IMG/VR virus record: IMGVR_UViG_3300032220_002269
Location: 1 to 48,187 of that record
Strand: one strand, 5' to 3'
DNA length: 48,187 bases
Source: a virus
This document shows positions 1-8,585 of this stretch, in pieces. Made by a program: the position numbers and the translations under genes. The notes beneath the pieces were generated by a model. That model was not told the origin of the DNA, ran no database searches, and saw nothing but the letters and a program-made list of their open reading frames with translations. Within the stretch, counting starts at the first letter, position 1; each line of letters opens with the position of its first letter.

Positions 1-243
1 ATGCAGAAGTTGATCAAAGAAGCGCTTGAGCAAAAGCGCGAAGCCCTGCTCCGTAAGCGCGAGGTGCTGCGCTTGCTGGGCATTTCTAACAGCTCGTTCT
101 ACGCCTTCATTAAGGCAGGTAAGCTTCCGCCCGGGGTTCCGATTGGTCCGCGTATGAAAGGCTGGCCTGCAAGCGAAATCGATGCCTACATCCAATCTTG
201 CATCGCGAAGCGTGACGTTAAGCAAGAAGGCGGTGCGGCATGA
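1..243 (+). CDS. AlpA-like small DNA-binding regulator
   Basis: An 80-residue protein with a winged helix-turn-helix of the AlpA/excisionase type: a helical segment around residues 15-45 (LRKREVLRLLGISNSSFYAF), a conserved wing with a Gly-Trp-Pro turn, and a closing E-I-D-A-Y-I helix. AlpA-family proteins act as transcriptional regulators or recombination directionality factors of integrated elements. The stop overlaps the next start (ATGA at 240-243), so the two genes are translationally coupled. The gene begins at the first base of the window, so an upstream extension or promoter cannot be judged. The family is well supported; the regulatory target is unknown. Confidence 0.7.
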   Translation: MQKLIKEALEQKREALLRKREVLRLLGISNSSFYAFIKAGKLPPGVPIGPRMKGWPASEIDAYIQSCIAKRDVKQEGGAA

Positions 244-1268
244 AGCGCGCCCTCCGCAGCGAGAACACCAGCACTGAAATGTTGCCTTCGCTGACAGCTG
301 ATGTCTCTGCGATTTACCCCGGAGTGACGTTGGTGGCAGGACCTTATGGCGCATTGAGTATCTATTTCCAGCACGTGCTGCTCTTGGCGCTGGCAACTGC
401 ATCGACGGAACTGCCGGTTCCTATGCCGAGTTGTGATCTGATCACATCCATTCACAGTGGAACACGTCGCCAACTTGAGATGATCAAGTGGAGTCATGCA
501 CGGACAGGTATCGCGGCATATGCCAATAGCGCATTCAAATTTGAGTATTTGCAAGCATCCCATGCATTGAATCTAACAAGCCTGGAGATGGTTTCGCGGT
601 TTGCTTGCAAGCGCAAAAGTGCATTGGAAAAATCCTGCTTTTTGCTTGTGCTGGCAGATGGGATGCTGCCCATTGATGCGGGTTTGATAGAGCTCCGTCG
701 CTTGGGGGAGGCAAACAATGCCTACTTCATTGTTATTTGCCCTAGTATGACTCTCCATGCCAAATACCAGGCCATTGTTACCGAGTTGCTCGTTGTGAGT
801 CAGGGGGAGCCTGACCCAGGGTACGAAGAGGCGTTCACCATTGCCAGCCCTGATCTCTTCAGCTCTTTTCAGCCTTCGCTCGGCAAGGTGGTCTGCAACA
901 CACGTATGAGTGATTCTGGCCTTGAAACTTCAATCACTCCTTATGTTTCTGATGACCTCAAGACCCGTCTGATGGCAATTCAGAAGTTGAGTGGCTGGAG
1001 CATGCAAAAGATTGGCGACTTGTTTGAGATGGATAAGTCCAATGTCAGCCGCAGGCTCCGCAACGTGGTTGCCACCATCCCCGATGGTTGGGACGACGAC
1101 ATGTTTGTGCAGTGGCTGAATGCCTGCGGAATTGATCCCGCAAAACGACATGGCGGTAAAAATGCTCATGATCGTAGGACCGTGAAATCTTCTCAAACCG
1201 TTGCACCGGATGATCGCAACGAGCGCAACACGCGCAACGACGCCAAGCCCAAAAAGAAGCAGCGCTAG
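240..1268 (+). CDS. Island protein of unknown function with C-terminal HTH
   Basis: I do not recognise the 342-residue protein as a whole. The middle region (about residues 130-170) has an alternating hydrophobic pattern like a Rossmann or P-loop-like beta-alpha fold but shows no Walker motif. Around residues 245-275 there is a clear helix-turn-helix (WSMQKIGDLFEMDKSNVSRR) of the type found in ParB-like or sigma-like DNA-binding proteins. The last 40 residues are very basic (ends KPKKKQR), consistent with nucleic-acid contact. It is coupled to the AlpA-like gene and precedes a replication-initiator-like gene, so a role in maintenance or replication control of the element is plausible but unproven. 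Confidence 0.55.
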   Translation: MKRALRSENTSTEMLPSLTADVSAIYPGVTLVAGPYGALSIYFQHVLLLALATASTELPVPMPSCDLITSIHSGTRRQLEMIKWSHARTGIAAYANSAFKFEYLQASHALNLTSLEMVSRFACKRKSALEKSCFLLVLADGMLPIDAGLIELRRLGEANNAYFIVICPSMTLHAKYQAIVTELLVVSQGEPDPGYEEAFTIASPDLFSSFQPSLGKVVCNTRMSDSGLETSITPYVSDDLKTRLMAIQKLSGWSMQKIGDLFEMDKSNVSRRLRNVVATIPDGWDDDMFVQWLNACGIDPAKRHGGKNAHDRRTVKSSQTVAPDDRNERNTRNDAKPKKKQR

Positions 1269-1363
1269 CAGTTTTGTGTTGGGGCTCCGAGTGCAAATGA
1301 GGCTTCAATACTTTCAGATCGGCCGCGCTTCTGGTAGCTCTAATAAGTATGCAATCAATAGCT

Positions 1364-1522
1364 GTAGCTATGTAGATATGCACCAGTACTGATCTATAGC
1401 TGACATAGAGCTACACATCACCGCCGTCACAGCAGCTCAGCAAAAAGGCGCTTGCGCCATCGGGCTAGGGAAGCTGTGGTCGGTGCAACAAATCTGCTCA
1501 GTGCTCATCTGCACTCAGAGCA
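1364..1522. repeat. Cluster of inverted repeats upstream of the replication gene
   Basis: The gap 1269-1642 has no convincing gene but holds several dyads. GTAGCTATG (1364-1372) pairs with CATAGAGCTAC (1404-1414) with a two-base bulge. GGCGC (1447-1451) pairs with GCGCC (1454-1458). TGCTCAGTGC (1495-1504) pairs with GCACTCAGAGCA (1511-1522), also with a two-base bulge. Such a cluster directly before a Rep_trans-like initiator could be its double-strand origin or a control region. This is inference from position; no nick site is assigned. Confidence 0.4.
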
Positions 1523-1642
1523 AATCAAAACTGTAAATAACTTGAGCATCGACGGCATGGTGCTCTGTGCCTCTCCACGCCTGAAAACCACGACGGCGGG
1601 CACGCCTGCGACATAGCGCTCGAACTGGCGGAGATCAGGCCA

Positions 1643-2752
1643 TTGCTCCATGCACCAGATGCAACCGATGTGCGCGACAGCCATCGAGTTCGTCCACCAA
1701 GTGCAAAAAGCAATGGTATGAAATTACGTCCTAAACCCCTGATGCCTGTTGTAGATCGTCTGGCATGGAAGCTGAAGTGGAGTTGCCACAATGATCGCAA
1801 CCACCCCGACTATCAAGACGTGCTCAGTATCGTCAAAAACGAAATCGCAGTCGGGAATTGTGAGTGGGCCTATCTCAATGGCCCCAAGTACTGCATCAAC
1901 TTCAACATTCTGTTTAACGGAGAAAGAATTGCTCTTGTTCAGTTAGTTGCCGTTAACCCGAAAAAACAGAAGTGCGGGCTGCGTATTGATTGCAACCCTG
2001 CAAAATTGAAGCCCCCAGATGTTGCGACGATCCACACCATCATGCGCCGCATCATCGGTCATCGTCAGTACAACTGCTTGATGCGCGCGCCGTTGCTCCA
2101 AGTCTTTCACGTTGCTGTGGACATTCTGCACCTGGCCTTGAGCAACGTGCTGGTGCAGTACAAAAACGGCCAACTGATGACTGTGATGGCCAAGCGCGTG
2201 AACTCCAAGGGCATCGTTGAAGGCTACAACTTTGGCAGCGTCAAGAGCAATTACCAAACCACAGTCTATGACAAGCGCCTAGAGCGCGTACATGCTGCGG
2301 CTTTGGAGATCGCAAGAACAGGCAGCGCAGGCACCGACGCCGATCCGCTGACTGCCAACCGGATCAGGCAGCTTAAGAAAGCCGTCAACGGCTGCGAGAC
2401 CACACGTGTTGAAGTGCGCGGCAAGAAGATGCTCGGTCTGCCATTGTGGAAGCTGCCTCAGCAAACTAACCGCTTCAAGCGCTTCAGCTTTGCCGATCTC
2501 ACTGGTGCTGGCACCGAGTTGCCTCCACTCATCGAGAAAGCGTTCCTGGCCATGTGCCGCCAAGACGGCGTTAAAGCCGCTCTAGCTGCGTTCAAGTACA
2601 CGGAGTATGCCCACAGCGTTCCCAAGTACTGGCGCAGCCACCAAGCCACATGGTGGCAACCGGAGCAACTGTGGGAGCAGGCTTGTGCCGCGTTGCGTGA
2701 GTCCGGAATCTTTCCGGATTCTGCGTTTGAGCCTCCCCACAAGCGCAAGTAG
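1643..2752 (+). CDS. Rep_trans-like replication initiation protein
   Basis: The 369-residue protein resembles the replication initiation factor (Rep_trans) family of rolling-circle initiators in integrative elements and plasmids. A VDRLAWKLKW-type opening strand lies near residue 36, a TTVYDKRLE segment (Y-x-K-x-x-E pattern with a candidate catalytic tyrosine) lies near residue 210, and a following ETTRVEVRGKK strand fits the R-x-E signature after it. Expected role: nick the element's origin and prime rolling-circle replication. The start is uncertain: residues 1-25 look non-coding and no ribosome site precedes the ATG at 1643, so ATG 1718 or 1741 may be the true start. A terminator follows at once. 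Confidence 0.55.
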   Translation: MLHAPDATDVRDSHRVRPPSAKSNGMKLRPKPLMPVVDRLAWKLKWSCHNDRNHPDYQDVLSIVKNEIAVGNCEWAYLNGPKYCINFNILFNGERIALVQLVAVNPKKQKCGLRIDCNPAKLKPPDVATIHTIMRRIIGHRQYNCLMRAPLLQVFHVAVDILHLALSNVLVQYKNGQLMTVMAKRVNSKGIVEGYNFGSVKSNYQTTVYDKRLERVHAAALEIARTGSAGTDADPLTANRIRQLKKAVNGCETTRVEVRGKKMLGLPLWKLPQQTNRFKRFSFADLTGAGTELPPLIEKAFLAMCRQDGVKAALAAFKYTEYAHSVPKYWRSHQATWWQPEQLWEQACAALRESGIFPDSAFEPPHKRK

Positions 2753-2796
2753 AAACTCAGCGCTACGCAACTGGATGGTTGCGGCTCGGAATCAAC

Positions 2797-2829
2797 GGCC
2801 GGATGGCATGCGCCGTCTGGCCTTTTTTT
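2797..2829 (+). terminator. Rho-independent terminator of the rep gene
   Basis: An 11-bp stem (2797-2807 with 2812-2822, including two G-T pairs), loop ATGC and a run of seven T (2823-2829). It lies 45 bp after the rep stop. Confidence 0.85.
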
Positions 2830-3320
2830 GCTAGCTGAGCGCGTTTTTACTGTGCATGGCGGAGCGCTATTGCCGAGAGCAGAAAACCGCGCCACGACTG
2901 TTCTAGCAGCTTCATGCGCCGACGAAGACTGGTTTGAGCGTTGGTCCTTCCTATCAGTCCATGGTAGCCATCTTGCTTGCCATTAGTGACTGTCGACCGA
3001 AACCAAAAGACCTATCTGTTTTTTGAAAGCCATGCCGAATACGACAGTGCAGCTACGGAGGTGTGTACTCCAGCTGACCGGACCATCTGCGCTTGCTCTG
3101 GCTTGTGGGCCACTGCGTTCGGCCAGGAGAAGTGAGCCAGTGTTTTTTGTGGCTGACTGCTTCGGGCTGAGATCAATTGACTGCTCTCAGCCCGCCATCC
3201 TTCCGCTCCTTCCGAAAACTAACATTGCCCACCGCCGTTATAGATTGGGGCATGGTCCATAGATCATCAAGATGACTAGGGACGGCCCTTTGGGGGAAAC
3301 TGGGACGGGCAGCAAGCTCG
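2830..3320. other. Intergenic gap with one hairpin
   Basis: There is no credible gene in this 490-bp stretch between the convergent rep gene and protease operon. The only structure I see is a perfect 9-bp inverted repeat GGGCTGAGA (3164-3172) / TCTCAGCCC (3185-3193). It lies about 130 bp past the protease stop and lacks a T tract on either strand, so it is at best a weak terminator. Confidence 0.5.
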
Positions 3321-5840
3321 TTACGTTTCAACAACAGCGGCATTAGAAACTTGGATTTTTTGGGCTACGGCGGCGTACAGGTCGACGTCTGTCTGCTGCG
3401 TTTGAATGGACACCACAAGGCTATACCGTGCTGGAAGTCCATATCGTTCCAGAGCAGGCCGCGTCCGCCACCATCCCATAGCCGGATAGACCGCGATGAA
3501 TCCACGGCTGGCCAAATCAGCCGCGGTGCCTTTCCAGACATCCTGATGCAATGAACCACGATGCCGTTGCAACTCACCCAGCACCCAGTTGGGATCAGAG
3601 GGATTCACTGGATCACCCTCATCCTCGCTCTGTGCTGCGGCATTGACACGTGCGACAAAGTTATCGGTGGAGGCATCCAGTGGACGCTGCACATCGAATC
3701 GTAGGCGATGCGACGGGTAGTGATACTTCGATGCGACACCGCGCGCTGATGGATTAGGTTCTATGAAATAGGAGAGTGTGACGCGCATCTCTACAGGCGT
3801 GTCCTGCAATGCTTCCAACTCATCCTTCGGCCAAGGCAAGGAATGCAGATTCATGTCGCGTGTCACGACTCCCTTTACCGGAACCTTCGCATACGGATGA
3901 ACCTGGTCTTCGACCAGCAAAGTCAACGAGTCTCCCGCGCTCCAAAGTGCCCGATTCAAGTCCGGGGTGCCCCATCCACAGTGACGAATCAAGTGAACGT
4001 AGTCACCTTTGTTCGGCATCCGATCTGCAGGTAGAAACATTCCACGCATGGAATCACTCCATTGCGCCGAATGCACCAACAACGCACGCACGGTCTCCGG
4101 TCGGAGGTGAGGATAGGCCGCCATGATCTGCGCAGCCATCCCCGCGCACAATGCCGACGCTGCGCTGGTAGCGTTGCTGGTGGTGAACAATCGATTCAGC
4201 GGTTGATTGTGGGTCGTCAGCAAGTTAAGGCTGGGCATGCCGACCGCGCCGAGATTATCCTTGGCCGCATTGCCACCTTCGAGCACTACTTCAGGTTTCA
4301 ATGGCCATGCTCGATCCCACGTTCTGGTTGTCGTTGTAAAAGGGCTGAGGCCACCAGCTTCAGCGACCGGATTCAAGGAAGCATGTCCTTCCGTGTCGAT
4401 CTTGTCAGTACAAGCGCCCACTGTGATCGCGTTCCATGCTTGGCCGGGGTCATGCACAAGATTGGTGGAAAGGCTCTCGGGATACCCAACCCAAGCATTG
4501 GGGTCGCGCGTGTTGCCAGCGGACAGTACAAACAGACGCGGACTTTCGGCTGCCCCAGCGGTATCCGCAGCAAGGCCATCGACAGCCGCAGACCATGCCG
4601 ACGGACGCCCACGATCACGATAGTCCGAAGCTGTTACAGCCGACGTGAACACGCGCTTCCGATTTGGAGCGGAGATTTCAGGGCGCGAGACGCCTTCGGT
4701 AAAAAGATAGGCATGGTGCCGCGCATCACCTTCGTTGGCGCCTTCTGCAGGCACCAGTTTGACCGACTCCAGCCGGTTAGAAATCTTGATTGGCTCAGCA
4801 GAGGACAAGGCATCGGTAAGATCGCCATAGGCCGCTAACCCGGCCAGGCCCGTGCCGTGATCCGCTTCGTCATCCACGCCCCACACCGGCTCCACCGTAT
4901 GCAGGTCTCCTGCATCCATTAAGGGTTCCAGCAACGGATGTGCTCGCGTCACACCGGAATCCAATAGACAGACGCGGGGTACGGTATCGTCCGGCGGCGG
5001 CAATTGAACACGTAGTTGCAAATCGACCGCCCATTCCCGTTGCTCACCAACATCCATGCCATCGAAGAATTCGGCAGTTTCTTTGGCATAACGGAGCTCG
5101 GCAACACAGTTTAGTGTCATCACCGATCGTGAAAGTTGCTGCTGTGACCCATACATCAGCAAAACCGTGCGCTCGGGGAAGTTGACTTGTTTGTCGCTGA
5201 CGACACATTCCGCCAAGCGAGCTAGCTTCTTGAAGTCTTCCACGACAACCTGCCGTTGCCCTTGCCCTCGAATAGGCAGCCATACCTCCCACCAAAAGGC
5301 AACTGTCAAATCAGTGGGCAAGAGGGCGGGATCGTCAGTCCACAAGGCTCGGACTCCTGCGGCCCGAATTGACTCAATGGCATCCAGTAGTTTCCGGTGG
5401 TCACGCGCCTGACCACGGCTATCTTTCTTCTCCGCCAAATATTCGGAGACGTATTTCTCAAAATGCACGAGGCCCCCATCAGGGACAAAGACATTAGCGA
5501 AAGTCCGATTACCTTCGTGGCGCACACTGAGGAGTTCGATTTTCTTGGTCTCGTTCGCCAAGCTCTCAAATGCAAGCTCTACATCTGGCTGGCTAATGAA
5601 CTGGATTTGCAAACCCAGCCCGCTTTCCAGTTCTAGTTCTCGTTGAGCCTGCGCAGCTTGTGTTGCTGCGGGCTTCAGGTTATTAATCTGACTACCAAGG
5701 AGCGCACCGTGCTGCTGCCGGGGCAGCACTGGTACATCGCGCGTTGATCTACCTCCAGCAGAGTGCGCCTTAAATTCGACAGCTTGTGATGTGTCTCGAA
5801 GAATGAAATGTGGACGTTTAGCTTGTTGTTGATCCGACAT
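3321..5840 (-). CDS. Subtilisin-like (S8) serine protease partnered with AAA+ ATPase
   Basis: An 839-residue cytoplasmic subtilase with no signal peptide. The catalytic triad occurs in S8 order: Asp about residue 294 (CLLDSG), His about 328 (ADHGTG) and Ser about 559 (NATSAASA). An oxyanion Asn sits in LSAGNTRD near 445. About 290 residues precede the triad, without a typical propeptide or export signal. The His-Ser spacing is longer than in classical subtilisins. The start overlaps the upstream AAA+ ATPase by 23 bp, so the two are translationally coupled, and the ATPase probably regulates or feeds the protease. AAA+/subtilase pairs recur in mobile islands and are suspected conflict or defence systems (recollection). 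The substrate is unknown. Confidence 0.85.
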   Translation of the reverse strand: MSDQQQAKRPHFILRDTSQAVEFKAHSAGGRSTRDVPVLPRQQHGALLGSQINNLKPAATQAAQAQRELELESGLGLQIQFISQPDVELAFESLANETKKIELLSVRHEGNRTFANVFVPDGGLVHFEKYVSEYLAEKKDSRGQARDHRKLLDAIESIRAAGVRALWTDDPALLPTDLTVAFWWEVWLPIRGQGQRQVVVEDFKKLARLAECVVSDKQVNFPERTVLLMYGSQQQLSRSVMTLNCVAELRYAKETAEFFDGMDVGEQREWAVDLQLRVQLPPPDDTVPRVCLLDSGVTRAHPLLEPLMDAGDLHTVEPVWGVDDEADHGTGLAGLAAYGDLTDALSSAEPIKISNRLESVKLVPAEGANEGDARHHAYLFTEGVSRPEISAPNRKRVFTSAVTASDYRDRGRPSAWSAAVDGLAADTAGAAESPRLFVLSAGNTRDPNAWVGYPESLSTNLVHDPGQAWNAITVGACTDKIDTEGHASLNPVAEAGGLSPFTTTTRTWDRAWPLKPEVVLEGGNAAKDNLGAVGMPSLNLLTTHNQPLNRLFTTSNATSAASALCAGMAAQIMAAYPHLRPETVRALLVHSAQWSDSMRGMFLPADRMPNKGDYVHLIRHCGWGTPDLNRALWSAGDSLTLLVEDQVHPYAKVPVKGVVTRDMNLHSLPWPKDELEALQDTPVEMRVTLSYFIEPNPSARGVASKYHYPSHRLRFDVQRPLDASTDNFVARVNAAAQSEDEGDPVNPSDPNWVLGELQRHRGSLHQDVWKGTAADLASRGFIAVYPAMGWWRTRPALERYGLPARYSLVVSIQTQQTDVDLYAAVAQKIQVSNAAVVET

Positions 5841-6849
5841 GGCTCGACACTACCCTCTTATTGTTCATTCTGAAGCTAAATTTACGGCGCTCATCAAAAG
5901 CTCGGGTAAGCACATCTGCTTTCACGCGCTCCTCGTCGTGCATTACCGCATCCTTGATGGATTCATCTACTGCGCGTTTGATCTCTGCGTAACTCAGGCC
6001 TTCCGCCTTGGCCGTGATAGCCTTGAGCGGAAAAGGCTTGGGCGCGAATTTGCCCAATCGAGACTGGAGCAACTTGGCAGCCTGCGGCGCGGTCGGAAGC
6101 CGATACTCAATCACATCGTCGAATCGACGAAAAAGGGCGTAATCAAGAATCTCCACATGGTTGGTCGCCGCGACGATCAAGCTATGAGACTGGTCACTCT
6201 CGATCATCTGCAGAAAGCTGTTTAGCACACGCCGAATCTCCCCCACATCGTTGGCCAGTCCTCTCTGCGAACCAATGGCATCGAATTCGTCGAAGAAGTA
6301 AACGCCCCGCACCTCGTTGATGGCATCGAAAATCTGGCGCAGCTTGGCGGCAGTCTCCCCCATGAACTTGGTAATGAGGGCATCAAGTCGAACAGCAAAC
6401 AGCGGGATGCCAAGTTCACCGGCCAGCACAGAGGCGGTCATCGTCTTACCAGTACCTGGCGGGCCGACCAACAGTAGTTTGCGTCTTGGCGACAGGCCAT
6501 GTTCGCGGATACGCGAGTGGTGCTTCTGCTCTTTCATGATGCGGTCAAGCTGTTCAGCCATTTCCGCATCAAGCACCATATCTGCCAGACGATTCTTCGG
6601 ATAGGAAACTGTCAACAGGTTCGCAAGCTCACCACGCGGACGGGCTAACGGCACCAGTTTGCCCTCGGAGTTATCCGGCGAGACACGGGCTTTCGCCGCG
6701 TCGATCATGTCGCGCAGTTCTTCGGCGAGCTTGCCATGGCCCACCTTCGCTTCACGGGCAGCGACCTGCATAGCGACAGAATAGAAGTGTCGGTCATCCC
6801 GCTCGATATGGGATTTCACCAACGCCTTGAGTTGTTCGGCATTAGCCAT
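5818..6849 (-). CDS. Classical AAA+ ATPase of protease module
   Basis: A 343-residue ATPase with one classical AAA domain. Walker A GPPGTGKT lies near residues 129-136, a FMGETAAKL pore-loop/helix region near 160, Walker B VYFFDEFDAIG near 185, sensor 1 VAATNH near 225 and an RRFDD arginine-finger segment near 240. The first 100 residues are helical and probably recognise a substrate or partner. It has the spastin/FtsH-like layout but no membrane segment and no protease domain of its own; the protease is the next gene. It overlaps the upstream XRE gene by 8 bp and the protease by 23 bp, so all three form one operon. Confidence 0.85.
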   Translation of the reverse strand: MANAEQLKALVKSHIERDDRHFYSVAMQVAAREAKVGHGKLAEELRDMIDAAKARVSPDNSEGKLVPLARPRGELANLLTVSYPKNRLADMVLDAEMAEQLDRIMKEQKHHSRIREHGLSPRRKLLLVGPPGTGKTMTASVLAGELGIPLFAVRLDALITKFMGETAAKLRQIFDAINEVRGVYFFDEFDAIGSQRGLANDVGEIRRVLNSFLQMIESDQSHSLIVAATNHVEILDYALFRRFDDVIEYRLPTAPQAAKLLQSRLGKFAPKPFPLKAITAKAEGLSYAEIKRAVDESIKDAVMHDEERVKADVLTRAFDERRKFSFRMNNKRVVSSHVGSTTS

Positions 6850-7159
6850 TGTGGTCTCCCATATGCGCTGTCAAGGGGGTCGATGTTCCCAGTGATGCCA
6901 GCGCAGACTGCATCAACTGATCGGTGAGGCGCTCATTGATTGCCCCTAGCTCATCCTGATCAGCAGCCAGAACAAACAGCAGACCGACAGGCACATGCAA
7001 CGCTTCGGCAATCTTGGTGATCGTCGAAAGTGTCGGGTCGCGCTTATTATTCTCAAGCATCGACAGGTAGGATACGGAGCATTTGGCGCTGTTCGCTATC
7101 GCACTTTGAGAGGCTCCCCGTTGCGTTCGGCAGAGTCGAATGGCTTGCCCTACGTTCAT
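6842..7159 (-). CDS. XRE-family regulator of protease operon
   Basis: A 105-residue protein with an N-terminal XRE/Cro helix-turn-helix: IRLCRTQRGASQSAIANSAK, then CSVSYLSMLENNKRDPTLST, about residues 8-50. A helical C-terminal tail probably dimerises. It is first in the leftward operon and its start lies 16 bp from a perfect 14-bp palindrome overlapping the promoter region, so autorepression is likely. Regulators of this kind keep toxic effector operons silent. It could instead respond to a signal through the tail; no ligand domain is visible. Confidence 0.8.
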   Translation of the reverse strand: MNVGQAIRLCRTQRGASQSAIANSAKCSVSYLSMLENNKRDPTLSTITKIAEALHVPVGLLFVLAADQDELGAINERLTDQLMQSALASLGTSTPLTAHMGDHNG

Positions 7160-7174
7160 GGTATTCGTTTCCCT

Positions 7175-7220
7175 CTAGTTGCAACTAGGACTTATAAGAT
7201 CAAATTTTACTACCAGTGAA
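7175..7220 (-). promoter_or_regulatory. Promoter and palindromic operator of XRE-AAA-S8 operon
   Basis: Reading leftward, a -35-like TTCACT (7215-7220), an 18-bp spacer and -10 TATAAG (7191-7196) are followed by the perfect 14-bp palindrome CTAGTTGCAACTAG (7175-7188), which would cover the transcription start. The operon's first start codon is at 7159. The operator assignment is inferred from symmetry and position. Confidence 0.55.
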
Positions 7221-7550
7221 CTCCATTTGAGCAAAACGTTGCCAACAGATCACGGCATTGACAATGCCTCGGACGGCCAGTTTCGGGAGGCGACGTGAGG
7301 CCCGTGCTCTGGCGACAGGGCCACCTTCGAGATGTAGCCCCTGTTACCCTCTAGGATCAGGGTTCAAGTATGTCCGCATCGCGCCACCTACTGCTCAGTC
7401 GTGTGCTAGCAACGAAGGATCACAACCGCTGCACTACCGACATTGGTCCATGGCGCTATAACACCAGCCATCAGCCTGCTGCATGAGTTCGTTGCTTGCA
7501 AAATTCTTGATCGCCCCTGGATGGCTATCCAAGATGACAAGAGCTAACAG
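7221..7550. other. Intergenic gap, nothing recognised
   Basis: This stretch lies between the XRE operon promoter and the end of the integrase gene. I see no coherent reading frame, terminator or repeat; short open frames lack ribosome sites and protein-like composition. Confidence 0.4.
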
Positions 7551-8543
7551 TCAAAGCAAGCTCGGAGTGGTCTTTCGAGAAGTACTGCGGATGTACTTTG
7601 CCAGTGTTGTGTCTGATCTATGTCCGGTCTGTTCACGTATCTGCCAGGTCGGTTGACCTTGCTCCGCTGCACTGGTGCAATAGCCAGCGCGCATGCTGTG
7701 GCCACTGAAGTTATATGCATCGGCTCCAGTTTGCACCATGGCGGCTTTCACAATGAGTGCTACTGACTGCGGCGTCAGACCTTGCTTGGCAATGCCGTCA
7801 TAGCGGTTGACAGACCTAAAAACATGCCCCGTTCTAATGCCCGCGCTCTTGATCCAGTGCATCAGTGCTTGGACGGGACAGTGACCGCCCCTGCCTCGGG
7901 GAATGAAAACGATTCGGCCATGCTTTTCCTGGTCGGTCTTGCTGGCGGGCAATTCAATATCCAGCCCCGATGGTGAGAAGGTCAGATGTTCCATGCGCAC
8001 GCCAACGAGTTCGGATCGCCGCATTGCCGATGCAAAGCCTACCAACAGAAGGGCGCGGTCACGCGCTGCCCTGACAGGCATGTGGATTTTTTCAATGGTT
8101 TCCAACGCGGCTAGCAGATCCTCTTTCATCAATGGCTTCACTTGTCGCTGCTTGGTGCCGAGTGTGCGGCGTATGCCCTGCATGATTTGTCTGACGATTT
8201 CGCTGTGAGCTGGCGATGTGTGTTTTTGATCGACATGCGCTTTGTGGATCGCTGTGATGCGGCGCTCCAGCGTGGCAACAGCCAAACCATCGTTGGCGGA
8301 CTCAGCCAGGTACTTGGCCAGTCGCTTGGGTGTACAGGGAATGATGCCACCATGCGCCTGAAAGTGCCGCAAGTCTGAGGCGTAGGCTCGCTTTGTGGCA
8401 CTCGCTTGGCTGGCGTCCATATATTCTTGAACTGAGCCACCTTTAATTATCTGGTGCAGATTATTCTGATTTTTGAATTTTTTCTCTGTTTTTTGAGGAC
8501 GATATTTACCAGTGACTGAAATAGTCGAGTGTTTATTGCTCAT
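7551..8543 (-). CDS. Tyrosine recombinase / integrase
   Basis: A 330-residue phage-integrase-family recombinase. An N-terminal SAM-like core-binding domain (about residues 35-130, YMDASQASATKRAYASDLRHF) precedes the catalytic domain. The active-site set is visible: Arg in SAMRRSELV near 174, Lys in PASKTDQEKHGR, the H-x-x-R of SGHSMRAGY near 283-286, His of TGHRSD near 307 and the nucleophile Tyr in AKYIRS near 315. It catalyses site-specific strand exchange at an att site. A 9-bp inverted repeat with 7-bp spacer lies 18 bp upstream of its start. It belongs to the host element, not to the transposable prophage. Confidence 0.9.
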   Translation of the reverse strand: MSNKHSTISVTGKYRPQKTEKKFKNQNNLHQIIKGGSVQEYMDASQASATKRAYASDLRHFQAHGGIIPCTPKRLAKYLAESANDGLAVATLERRITAIHKAHVDQKHTSPAHSEIVRQIMQGIRRTLGTKQRQVKPLMKEDLLAALETIEKIHMPVRAARDRALLLVGFASAMRRSELVGVRMEHLTFSPSGLDIELPASKTDQEKHGRIVFIPRGRGGHCPVQALMHWIKSAGIRTGHVFRSVNRYDGIAKQGLTPQSVALIVKAAMVQTGADAYNFSGHSMRAGYCTSAAEQGQPTWQIREQTGHRSDTTLAKYIRSTSRKTTPSLL

Positions 8544-8560
8544 AAAATCTCCGGTTTAAA

Positions 8561-8585
8561 TATCGATAACGGTTGATTATCGATA
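8561..8585. repeat. 9-7-9 inverted repeat next to integrase (candidate att core or operator)
   Basis: The arms TATCGATAA (8561-8569) and TTATCGATA (8577-8585) are perfect inverted copies separated by 7 bp. Paired arms of this size around a 6-8 bp spacer are the usual crossover layout for tyrosine recombinases. The position upstream of int also suits an integrase operator. Confidence 0.5.

Noticed and set aside
3164-3193. Hairpin as terminator of the protease operon
   Set aside because: A perfect stem but no T tract in either direction and about 130 bp from the stop; listed only as an inverted repeat.
3023-3262. 79-codon open frame between the rep gene and protease operon
   Set aside because: No ribosome site, Cys/Arg-rich non-protein-like composition, and it crosses the hairpin at 3164-3193.
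7258-7461. 67-codon open frame between XRE promoter and integrase
   Set aside because: Arg/Pro/Ser-rich translation typical of random GC-rich DNA, no start signal, no homology recalled.
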